Shown here piece after piece: positions 36,376 to 43,910 of a DNA stretch of 64,000 bases; the stretch's first letter is position 1; the number at the start of each line of letters is the position of its first letter. The stretch is from CAIYTF01 sp963664845 (GTDB taxonomy: Bacteria; Bacteroidota; Ignavibacteria; Ignavibacteriales; Ignavibacteriaceae), in the NCBI GenBank assembly GCA_963664845.1, contig OY761615.1, positions 5,208,001 to 5,272,000 of the forward strand. The letters are read 5' to 3'. The notes beneath the pieces are model-generated. The model did not search any database, had not been told where the DNA came from, and was given only the letters and a program-made list of their open reading frames with translations. The translations under genes were made by a program, and so were the position numbers.

Positions 36376-36410
36376 CTGAACCGCGGTTCAGTATTGATAC
36401 ATATGTGTAT
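36376..36410. promoter_or_regulatory. 16-bp perfect palindrome and adjacent dyad before the DinB gene
   Basis: CTGAACCGCGGTTCAG at 36376-36391 is a perfect 16-bp palindrome. It is followed by ATACA-N4-TGTAT at 36397-36410. Both lie 40-70 bases before the DinB-family ATG, overlapping a possible TTGATAC promoter segment. The first resembles TetR-type operators. It may control the DinB gene, the divergent PspC unit, or both. Confidence 0.5.
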
Positions 36411-36446
36411 TCTGTAATCAAAAGAAACAACGAGTAGGAGTAGGGC

Positions 36447-37019
36447 ATGACTTCAAAAGAACTATTGACATTATTATCTGAGGAAGGTTCAACACTTTCC
36501 GGGACATTTTATTCCATGATTGCAAGTCTTTCAAAGGAACAACTGAATTGGAAGTATGATATGCGATCCTGGTGCATTGCAGAATGTCTGGATCATCTTA
36601 ACATCACCAACAATCTTTATTTCCCTATTATTGAACGTGCAATTTTTGCCACCAAAGGCAAACCGGAGTTCCAGGATAACGGTGAGAATTTCATGCACAC
36701 GCTCACCGGTAACATGATGATAAAGATGGTGCGACCAGAAAACAGAAAAAAATCAAAAGCCCCAACTTTATTCCAACCTTCACAGAACACATTCGATACA
36801 TCCATTACACAGAAATTTACCGCACAGCATAAAATACTTTTAACACATCTTGAAAACGCGATGGGATTAAGCCTGGCTGCAGTGAAAGTATATTCGCCTG
36901 CCAACAAAGTTTTTAAATTTAATCTGGGCGATTGCTTCGCGATGATCATTCACCACGACCGGAGACATTTTGAACAGATGCTCCGTATGCGGGAAAACCC
37001 GGCATTCCCGTTGAAATAG
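36447..37019 (+). CDS. DinB-family protein
   Basis: 190-residue protein of the DinB/YfiT-like four-helix-bundle superfamily. It has the histidines expected to bind a metal: one in ECLDHLNIT near residue 50 and two in IIHHDRRHFEQM near the C-terminus. Members include thiol-dependent transferases such as mycothiol/bacillithiol S-transferases; the substrate here is unknown. AGGAG precedes ATG at a normal distance. A palindrome upstream suggests repressor control. Confidence 0.85.
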   Translation: MTSKELLTLLSEEGSTLSGTFYSMIASLSKEQLNWKYDMRSWCIAECLDHLNITNNLYFPIIERAIFATKGKPEFQDNGENFMHTLTGNMMIKMVRPENRKKSKAPTLFQPSQNTFDTSITQKFTAQHKILLTHLENAMGLSLAAVKVYSPANKVFKFNLGDCFAMIIHHDRRHFEQMLRMRENPAFPLK

Positions 37020-37037
37020 TGTGCAGGAGACTATTGC

Positions 37038-37448
37038 TTGAATATTAAATTACTTGGCAATCTCAGTCTTTTCGGTATACTGTTCGGCGCTATGAGCAGT
37101 TTCGGTCTGTTGGGACAAAATGAATGGATCGGTTGGCTGCTCTTTCTCATACTTGCTTCAGTGCTTATTTCGAAGCGGCAACGCGAGCAGCAGTTCCTGC
37201 ATGGCGCACTTGCAGGATTTGCTTTTTCAGCTTTGTTATATGCCACCCAAACCTTCCTGCTGCAAACCTACATCCAAACACATTCTGAGTTTATAGGTCA
37301 GGTGAAAGAACTGTCTAAAGATATTTCACCCGCATCATTTATGATGTTCAGCGGAATGATATTTTCGGCGGTGTTTGGTCTGGTAGTAGGGATGTTCACT
37401 TTGGGAATGACGCGCTTTTTGGGCAAGAGGGGAACGGAGCCGAAGTAA
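37038..37448 (+). CDS. hypothetical membrane protein
   Basis: 136 residues from TTG 37038, with AGGAGA seven bases upstream, 18 bases after the DinB gene. Four hydrophobic segments at about 8-22, 29-43, 54-75 and 102-125. The helix pattern resembles DUF4199-like small membrane proteins, but not firmly. Probably co-transcribed with the DinB gene. Confidence 0.6.
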   Translation: MNIKLLGNLSLFGILFGAMSSFGLLGQNEWIGWLLFLILASVLISKRQREQQFLHGALAGFAFSALLYATQTFLLQTYIQTHSEFIGQVKELSKDISPASFMMFSGMIFSAVFGLVVGMFTLGMTRFLGKRGTEPK

Positions 37449-37463
37449 AAGGCTTGCAGTGTG

Positions 37464-38063
37464 TCAGACTATACTCTCATCTCTCAACCGTTGGATGAGA
37501 GCCCGTAGTGCTTTCCCACGGTGACTGATTGCGTTTTTTTCTTCATCGGTCAATTGAGCCGTCGTTTTCCCCTTACCCTCCGGCATGAACACCGGATCAT
37601 AACCAAATCCGTTGTTCCCTTTTTTATGCGTGATAATTTGTCCCGGCATTTCTCCGGAAGCTGAGATTCTTTTCAGCCCGTCATAATACACTGTTGAACA
37701 AACAAATTTTGCTGCATAAGGTGCAGAGAATTTTCGTAATTCGTTGAGCAGTTTGGTTATGTTTTCGTCATCGGAAGCATTTTCATGCGCGTAACGGGAG
37801 GAGTAGATTCCAGGTTCTCCATTCAAAACATCCACCGCAAGTCCTGAATCGTCAGAAATGCAAGGCAGGCCAAAGTGTGTAAAAACTTCTTCGGCCTTCA
37901 GTGTTGCATTTTCTTCAAACGTAGTGCCTGTCTCTTCAATATCAGGAATTGGCGGTAATTCACTGAGGGAGATAAGGTCGATGTTGCTGTTGTTGAGGAT
38001 CTGTCTTATCTCATATATCTTGCCAGGATTCTTTGTGGCAATCACTATTCGCGTTACCGGCAT
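37464..38063 (-). CDS. rdgB: XTP/dITP pyrophosphatase RdgB/HAM1
   Basis: 199-residue Ham1-family nucleotide pyrophosphatase that removes ITP, dITP and XTP from the pool by hydrolysis to the monophosphate. Motifs are standard: IATKNPGKIYEI at the N-terminus, ETGTTFEENA, SDDSGLAVD(V), GYDPVFMPEGKGKTTAQL and ISHRGKALRAL. Full length. It lies 12 bases after an amidohydrolase gene, in a leftward three-gene unit. Confidence 0.95.
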   Translation of the reverse strand: MPVTRIVIATKNPGKIYEIRQILNNSNIDLISLSELPPIPDIEETGTTFEENATLKAEEVFTHFGLPCISDDSGLAVDVLNGEPGIYSSRYAHENASDDENITKLLNELRKFSAPYAAKFVCSTVYYDGLKRISASGEMPGQIITHKKGNNGFGYDPVFMPEGKGKTTAQLTDEEKNAISHRGKALRALIQRLRDESIV

Positions 38064-38075
38064 TTCAAATCCTTA

Positions 38076-39422
38076 TTATAAGTTGGCACGTTTGGAGATC
38101 AGATTGAGTTGTTCTTTTCCGGTACGCAACAATTCCGTCCGCTCATATTTAGTGGATTTGGCATTTCTTACCACCCATTTCCCGTCGATCATAACATCGC
38201 GTACACAATCTTTTTGTGCCGAATAGACGATGATGGAATAGATCTTTTGCTCGCTGTCAAAAACGGGATAATCGGGGTTGTTAAGATCGATAAGCACCAG
38301 ATCGGCTTTTTTGCCCTCTTCAATGCTGCCGGTAATATCATCAATATGAAGTGCTTTGGCTCCGTCTATGGTGGCAAGGCGGAACATCCGTTGCGCATCG
38401 CAAACGCGGGGGCCATGAAAAGGTTTCTGCAAAAGGGCGGCCAGGCGCATTTCCATGAACGCAGAGAGGTTGTTGTTGCAGGGAGCACCATCAGCACCAA
38501 GCGAGACCTGTATGCCCTCATTGAGGAACCGGTATATTGGTGCAATGCCTGATGCCAGTTTGAGGTTTGATGATGGACAATGTGATACTCTTCCTTCGCG
38601 TTTTTTCAAGAGACCGATTTCTTCTTCGTTCACGTGGACGCAATGCGCCAAAATGGTGGTATCATCCAAAATGTTTATGGAATCGAAATAGGCAATATTT
38701 TCCTTGCCGGTTCTTCTGCGTACCTCTTCAATTTCACTTTTGTTTTCCGACGAGTGGGTGTGATAGACACTTCCGGAAAATTCGGCAGACATCGCCTTGG
38801 TATCTATCAATAATTTTTCGGTGCAGGAGAGTACGAATCGTGGTGCAAAGCCGTATCGAATTCTGCCATTATCAAGGTTATGGTATGCTTTTGCCAGCTC
38901 GTAGGTATAGGCAAGTTCACCCTTCGTATCACCCTTGAAGTCTGGATAGAGGTCATTATCGTCCATCATGCATTTACCGGCGAATGCACGCATGCCTGAT
39001 TGCAGCAGTTCGTCAAAGATGGTCTCCTGATGGCGGAGTGTCCCCATATCCAGCAGGGTAGTGGTTCCACCGGTTTGGAGCTCATGCAGGCCTATTTGCA
39101 CAGAAGTGCGCAGCGAATTTTTGTCGTGTGAGTTCTCAAGCGGGAAAATGCGCATTTGCAGCCAATCCAGCAGTTCAAGATCGTCGGCCAGCCCGCGGAA
39201 AAGCGTTTGACAAAGGTGGATGTGTGTTTGGATAAAACCGGGGATCAGTGTCATGTTAGGGGCGTTTATCACTTCACCGTCGAACTGCTGCAGGTCAAAT
39301 GTGTTTACCGGTGCTATACTGACAATTTTTGAATCGTGAATTTCAACTGCGTGGTTGAGAAGAATATCGTTGTTTTTGTTAACGGTTACGATGTGTTGAG
39401 GAACGAGGAGTTTCTTATTCAT
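38076..39422 (-). CDS. metal-dependent amidohydrolase (MTA/SAH deaminase-like)
   Basis: 448-residue amidohydrolase of the SsnA/MtaD/TrzN group. The N-terminal metal motif is HIHLCQTLFRGLADDLELLDWL; later come HTHSSEN, LAHCVHVNEEE, SHCPSSNLKLASG and the ADGAPCNNN aspartate. Members deaminate 5'-methylthioadenosine, S-adenosylhomocysteine, guanine-type purines or triazines. The exact substrate cannot be settled from the sequence. Its place between an AhpD-like gene and rdgB hints at purine clean-up (inference). The start overlaps the end of the upstream gene by eight bases. Confidence 0.85.
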   Translation of the reverse strand: MNKKLLVPQHIVTVNKNNDILLNHAVEIHDSKIVSIAPVNTFDLQQFDGEVINAPNMTLIPGFIQTHIHLCQTLFRGLADDLELLDWLQMRIFPLENSHDKNSLRTSVQIGLHELQTGGTTTLLDMGTLRHQETIFDELLQSGMRAFAGKCMMDDNDLYPDFKGDTKGELAYTYELAKAYHNLDNGRIRYGFAPRFVLSCTEKLLIDTKAMSAEFSGSVYHTHSSENKSEIEEVRRRTGKENIAYFDSINILDDTTILAHCVHVNEEEIGLLKKREGRVSHCPSSNLKLASGIAPIYRFLNEGIQVSLGADGAPCNNNLSAFMEMRLAALLQKPFHGPRVCDAQRMFRLATIDGAKALHIDDITGSIEEGKKADLVLIDLNNPDYPVFDSEQKIYSIIVYSAQKDCVRDVMIDGKWVVRNAKSTKYERTELLRTGKEQLNLISKRANL

Positions 39423-39789
39423 TTGTTTCCGATGCTGTATTCTCTAAAAATAATTCATCCATTACTTCAAATGCATACCGCAGATGAGGGATGACGATTG
39501 ATCCGCCGATGACCAGGGCGATGTTAAATGACTCCATTAATTCTTCGCGGGAGGCGCCTTCCGCAATTGACCGGTCGATATGATAGAAGATACAGTCGTT
39601 ACAGCGCAATACCATTGAGCCGACCAGGCCCATTAATTCCTTCGTTTTGGCATTAAGGGCGCCATCAACATAGGCCTTGTTGTCTAGCGCAAAAAATCTC
39701 TGGTAATCCTTAAAACCCGAATTCAGTATTTTATCATTCATTTCGAGCCGGTATTTTCGGGTTTCCCCGGCCGTCTTTTTTATCTTCAT
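39415..39789 (-). CDS. carboxymuconolactone decarboxylase-like (AhpD-like) protein
   Basis: 124 residues of the CMD/AhpD fold. The redox motif is RCNDCIFYHIDRSI, with the CxxC pair and following His typical of AhpD-like peroxidase partners. First gene of the unit with the amidohydrolase and rdgB. ATG 39789 gives a Lys-rich lead; an ATG 16 codons later (MNDKIL) is an alternative start. Confidence 0.85.
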   Translation of the reverse strand: MKIKKTAGETRKYRLEMNDKILNSGFKDYQRFFALDNKAYVDGALNAKTKELMGLVGSMVLRCNDCIFYHIDRSIAEGASREELMESFNIALVIGGSIVIPHLRYAFEVMDELFLENTASETNE

Positions 39790-40173
39790 TATCTGGACTC
39801 TCTAATCAATAGTTGCATCATCTCAATTATCCTGAAAGCGTTATCCGCGATATGCATTATTTTGCATAAAAATCATATTTAACCTTTTAAAATAATAAAA
39901 TTTTTGGCTGCGTTTTAATAAAAATGTGAGAAAAATTGAACCCTTAAAAGAAGTAAAAGATCACTCACCCGAACCTTAATAGGTCCCAGATGGAAAATCC
40001 GGGCGATACGCGGGATTGCATTGCGCATCGAATGGTGGAATGAGCCGGACAAGGACATGGTGTTTCGGTGGGGTTGCTCATGATGGTGCCTGCTTCTGGT
40101 AGGCTTTTATATTAAAAAGAACTATGCTTCTCGTTGTTATTAATCCGATTTGACAGGATGAGGCAGTTTTGTT
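39790..40173. other. intergenic region, left flank of the insertion sequence
   Basis: About 380 bases between the AhpD-like gene and the IS element. The part at 39850-39930 is very AT-rich and probably holds the leftward promoter. Before the IS insertion this segment was continuous with 41573 onwards, that is, with the region upstream of the GH16 gene. No gene is seen. Confidence 0.45.
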
Positions 40174-40263
40174 TATTGCACCACTGCTGTCCAAGATAAT
40201 CAGGGATTGCCAAATATATTGCGATTCTGACCTAATTTGGACGGTTACAGCTCTTTGGTGAAT

Positions 40264-41454
40264 TTAACCCCTCAGAAGCTCAAGGAAGTGTAGTTGCTCA
40301 TCTTTCCTTACTTCCTCATTTTGGGCCCAAAACGGCTTATCCAACCACAATCGTAACCCCATTTTTACAAACAGGTTAAGCCTTATAAAGGTTATCAGAT
40401 TCGACAAATGCCATTTATACTTCGCCGTTTCCTGCATTAACCGAAAAAAAAGCATTGTAATCATTGCTGTCCAAATCTGTATCCACATCGCATTCTCATT
40501 CATGCCAATAAAAGATTTGATTTTGAGGTTTTGCTTCAACTCTTTGAAGAATATTTCTACCCGCCACCGTTGTTTATAGAGTTCAGCGACCACTGCTGCT
40601 GTCCAAGAAAAATTATTGGTTAGTATTATAATTGTCCTTTTTTGTTCAACATCATAGACAACAATGCGTCTCAGTTTTCCCGGATAGTCTCTTTTTGTGT
40701 CCTCTTCCTGGAGTTCGATGATCTCATCTTTGAGGATATGATCTGCTCCGTCAAGTAGTTCCAGTTCTTCAACAGACCGATACTTTATGTTTTCCTTCAA
40801 TCGGGTGACGAAATAAATATCCCGGTTTGTCCACTCCTGGAACATACGGAATGATTGATATCCCCGGTCAACCACTACAACACTATGGGTTGGAAGCGTC
40901 ATATACCGGGCATGTCGGACGTCTGCCTGAGAACCTTTGGTCATGCAGACATATGAAGGTAAGCATCCGTCAAAATCGAGTGCCGTGTGCAATTTTATTG
41001 CCCCTTTCTCATTCTTATAGGTAGCCCAGTCAAATACTTTTAGGCAGACATTGATAACCGTGCTGTCGAGCATATATATTTTCCTATCGATGTCTTCGAA
41101 CTGTTTTCGCTGCAAATGCGTGCCGTTTTTCTGAAACTGTTCTTTCAGTTGAAAATATAAATCCCGGAACATTTGCCAGTCGCGGTGTTCATTAATATAG
41201 GAGAGACTTGAGCGGCTGGGTATTCTGTCCATTATACCAAGATGATTGGCATTACTGGTTATTGAGCGAAGACCATTACTAATATCCCGCAAGGAATGGG
41301 CTTTCCCGAAATGACAAAACAGCATCGATACAAAATGAGTCCAGCTATTAATCCCTTTTGAATGCTTGTCCGTCTTATATTGCTCAACTACCTTTTGGAA
41401 GGTGGGTCGAGGAATGAGTTCAAGAATTTGCGAAAAAAGCGTTACATTTGTCAC
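40264..41454 (-). CDS. IS4-family DDE transposase
   Basis: 396-residue transposase. The N-terminus matches the DUF4372 domain found in many IS4-type transposases of Bacteroidota. Catalytic residues are Asp130 (YMLDST), Asp196 (VVDRGYQS) and Glu300, and the family signature Y-2-R-3-E-6-K is exact: Tyr293, Arg296, Glu300, Lys307. The start is GTG 41454, with GAGGT five bases upstream. That ribosome site lies inside one arm of an inverted repeat (see separate entry). Appears full length. Confidence 0.93.
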   Translation of the reverse strand: MTNVTLFSQILELIPRPTFQKVVEQYKTDKHSKGINSWTHFVSMLFCHFGKAHSLRDISNGLRSITSNANHLGIMDRIPSRSSLSYINEHRDWQMFRDLYFQLKEQFQKNGTHLQRKQFEDIDRKIYMLDSTVINVCLKVFDWATYKNEKGAIKLHTALDFDGCLPSYVCMTKGSQADVRHARYMTLPTHSVVVVDRGYQSFRMFQEWTNRDIYFVTRLKENIKYRSVEELELLDGADHILKDEIIELQEEDTKRDYPGKLRRIVVYDVEQKRTIIILTNNFSWTAAVVAELYKQRWRVEIFFKELKQNLKIKSFIGMNENAMWIQIWTAMITMLFFRLMQETAKYKWHLSNLITFIRLNLFVKMGLRLWLDKPFWAQNEEVRKDEQLHFLELLRG

Positions 41455-41455
41455 T

Positions 41456-41534
41456 GGCTACCTCATGTTTTGTTCCTCAGAAAATCAAAACTACGGCTTT
41501 TTTTCTATCGAAAACAGGCCGGTAAGAGGTAGCC
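41456..41534 (-). promoter_or_regulatory. inverted repeat covering the transposase ribosome site
   Basis: GGCTACCTC (41456-41464) and GAGGTAGCC (41526-41534) are perfect 9-bp arms 61 bases apart. Read on the transposase strand, the inner arm contains the GAGGT ribosome site. Within the intervening segment lies TAGTTTTG (41486-41493, reverse strand), a match to the Bacteroidota -7 box TAnnTTTG. A transcript starting there would lack the outer arm, whereas read-through RNA from outside would fold and hide the ribosome site. Confidence 0.55.
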
Positions 41535-41659
41535 TTTTTTTTATCGTCTTGGACGGATGTGTATTGCACCACATTTTGCAACAGGTTGGCGTGCCAGGTG
41601 TTCGGGATGATTTGATTTGGTTCCGGAGCATTTTCGGATTTTGGGGAGCATTTATTTCC

Positions 41660-41674
41660 AGGCACGAAATTTGC
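41660..41674 (+). promoter_or_regulatory. sigma-54 promoter of the GH16 gene
   Basis: AGGCACGAAATTTGC matches the -24/-12 consensus TGGCAC-N5-TTGC at all but the first base, with exact GG-N10-GC spacing. It lies 80 bases before the GH16 ATG. The IS element ends about 100 bases upstream of the -24 element. Confidence 0.7.
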
Positions 41675-41754
41675 TTTAATATACTAGCTCCCGGATTAAT
41701 GACCGGATAATAATTGAGAAATTAATCATATTGTTACAGTTAAATGGAAATATT

Positions 41755-43896
41755 ATGAATGTATATAAACTTGCAGCCACTGTCTTTGTTTTAATGGTGC
41801 TGAATGGTGTTCTGTTCGCCCAGGGATATAAATTGGTTTGGGCCGATGAATTTGACGGAACCCAGTTGGACCTTTCCAATTGGACCCGCGAAACCGGTGG
41901 GGACGGCTGGGGTAATAATGAACTGGAATATTACACTGATCGTACAGTCAATGCGAACGTTGCCGGTGGCATGCTAACCATTACAGCGATGTCTGAAGCA
42001 TATGGTGGAAAGAATTATACTTCAGCACGATTGAAAACCCAGGGTAAACGGTCTTTCAAATATGGGAAAATTGAAGCGAGGATTAAATTGCCGTATGGAC
42101 AAGGTATATGGCCTGCATTCTGGATGCTGGGCGACAATATTACCACAGCCGGATGGCCTGCGTGCGGTGAGACTGATATCATGGAATTGATTGGCGGCGG
42201 TGCAGGCCGGGACAACAGAGTCTACGGAACAGGGCATTGGGACAACAATGGGCATCAAAGCTATGGACTCAATTACACTCTGCCTACTGGCAATTTTTCT
42301 GACGATTTCCACCGGTTTAGTATTGCGTGGGAGCCGGAAAAAACTGTATGGTATGTCGATGATATCAAATATTGTACACTTGATATAACGCCTGAATCGT
42401 TGTCTGAATTCCGGGCAAGTTCGTTCATTATATTAAACCTGGCAGTAGGGGGAAATTGGCCCGGAAATCCAAACACTTCAACAGTGTTTCCGCAGCAGAT
42501 GCAGGTCGATTATGTGAGGGCATATAAGGATACACTCGCAGAACCAACAGCAGTTCTATCGGCACCGGTAGAGAATGCTGTTTTCCAACCCGGTGATGAG
42601 ATTACCATTGCAGCGGATGTCAGTTCGGGTGATGCGGTAAAAATGGTTGAGTTTTATCAGGATGCCGTGAAAATCGGGGAAACAAACGTTAAGCCGTACC
42701 AAATCAAGTGGAAAAATGTTCAGGCCGGCTGCTATCAGGTAAAAGTTAACGTTATAACGGAGAGGGGTTTTAATGCGATCTCCAATGTTGTTAATATCAA
42801 AGTCGGTGCGGAATGCGGAAAAGGACCATACAAAGGTTACTTACAAAAGATTCCGGGAAAGATTGAGGCAGAAAATTTTGACAACGGAGGTAACAACATT
42901 GGTTATTATGATTCCGATGTTAAGAATACCGGTGGCAGTTACCGACCGTCGGAAAGCGTAGACCTGCAACCCTGCACGGATATTGGCGGCGGTTATAATG
43001 TTGGATGGATAACCACTAATGAATGGCTTAGCTACAGCGTTATTGCAACAGAAACCACCAATTACAATTTTGAATTCAGATTGGCTTCTGCCGCCACTGC
43101 CGGAAGTGATTTGTTGGTGCTTGTTGATGATGTGGAAATCTCAGGATTGGTTCATGTTGCCAATACAGGAGGGCTGCAGGCATGGACAACCGTAACCAAG
43201 TCAAACGTACCCTTAAGCGCAGGGGCACATAATCTCAAATTTCTTTTTAAGACGGCAGGCTTCAATTTCAATTACGTAAATGTAGTGAAGTCTGCCAAAC
43301 CCACCTATATACAGGTATTGTCGCCGAATGGTGGAGAAAAGCTGCAGGCGGGAACCGTTGCAGAAATAGCATGGGAGAGTTCAAAAGTTGACCGGGTGAA
43401 GATTGGACTTAGCAAAGATAACGGCACTAACTGGAGTCTGGTTACGTCGGACTGCGCGGCAGAATTTGGTACGTTTCGGTTTGTTGTTCCGGAAGTATTT
43501 TCCGATCAGTGCAGGATAATGATAGTCGATAAATCAAACTCCGCAATGAGCGATGTCTCGGACGCTGCGTTTTCCATTGCTGTTGCGCCTGCAGGAATTT
43601 CAAATGCAACACCAAAGACCTATGCCTTGAAACTATACCCCAGCTATCCTAATCCATCAAATCCTGAAACAAAAATCAGATTTACCATTGCCCACAAAAC
43701 CAATAGTGAAACCGCAGTAAAGCTTTCTGTTTATGACATTAACGGTCGATTGGTTTCAACTCCGGTAAATGCAAACTATCCAAACGGAACCCATGAAATA
43801 CTTCTTTCAAACAAAGGTCTTGCTTCAGGAATATATGAGCTTATCCTCATGGCCGATAATCAGGTTGAGAGAACGAAAATGGTTGTCCTGAAGTAG
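41755..43896 (+). CDS. T9SS-exported GH16 beta-glucanase with CBM6
   Basis: 713-residue secreted endoglucanase. Signal peptide to about residue 22; GH16 catalytic domain (about 24-260) with nucleophile Glu139, Asp141 and acid/base Glu144 in GETDIMELIGG, the laminarinase/lichenase pattern; an Ig-like domain (about 270-350); a CBM6-like module (about 370-510; KIEAENFD, NEWLSYSV); a Ser/Thr-type beta domain (SPNGGEKLQAG); and a C-terminal T9SS sorting domain (SYPNPSNPETKIRF). It should cut beta-1,3 or mixed-linkage glucans at the cell surface. ATG 41755 is chosen as the start of the signal peptide. Confidence 0.92.
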   Translation: MNVYKLAATVFVLMVLNGVLFAQGYKLVWADEFDGTQLDLSNWTRETGGDGWGNNELEYYTDRTVNANVAGGMLTITAMSEAYGGKNYTSARLKTQGKRSFKYGKIEARIKLPYGQGIWPAFWMLGDNITTAGWPACGETDIMELIGGGAGRDNRVYGTGHWDNNGHQSYGLNYTLPTGNFSDDFHRFSIAWEPEKTVWYVDDIKYCTLDITPESLSEFRASSFIILNLAVGGNWPGNPNTSTVFPQQMQVDYVRAYKDTLAEPTAVLSAPVENAVFQPGDEITIAADVSSGDAVKMVEFYQDAVKIGETNVKPYQIKWKNVQAGCYQVKVNVITERGFNAISNVVNIKVGAECGKGPYKGYLQKIPGKIEAENFDNGGNNIGYYDSDVKNTGGSYRPSESVDLQPCTDIGGGYNVGWITTNEWLSYSVIATETTNYNFEFRLASAATAGSDLLVLVDDVEISGLVHVANTGGLQAWTTVTKSNVPLSAGAHNLKFLFKTAGFNFNYVNVVKSAKPTYIQVLSPNGGEKLQAGTVAEIAWESSKVDRVKIGLSKDNGTNWSLVTSDCAAEFGTFRFVVPEVFSDQCRIMIVDKSNSAMSDVSDAAFSIAVAPAGISNATPKTYALKLYPSYPNPSNPETKIRFTIAHKTNSETAVKLSVYDINGRLVSTPVNANYPNGTHEILLSNKGLASGIYELILMADNQVERTKMVVLK

Positions 43897-43910
43897 AGAC
43901 AATAAATCCG

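Larger units (their letters stand above)
40174..41572. mobile_element. IS4-family insertion sequence with 11-bp target duplication
   Basis: A single transposase gene is flanked by an 11-bp direct repeat, TATTGCACCAC, at 40174-40184 and 41562-41572, which fits the 10-13 bp duplications of IS4-family elements. The element itself is then 40185-41561 (1377 bp). Related inverted ends are visible: TGTCCAAGATAAT on the left (40188-40200) and, reversed, CGTCCAAGACGAT on the right, offset by three bases from the repeat. The exact ends are therefore not fully certain. The intact gene and exact duplication suggest a recent insertion. Confidence 0.85.

Noticed and set aside
40187..41555. alternative IS boundaries at the aligned CTGTCCAAG / CTTGGACGG ends
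   Set aside because: These ends align better as inverted repeats but leave the 11-bp direct repeat 2 and 6 bases away from them; the direct repeat was given more weight.
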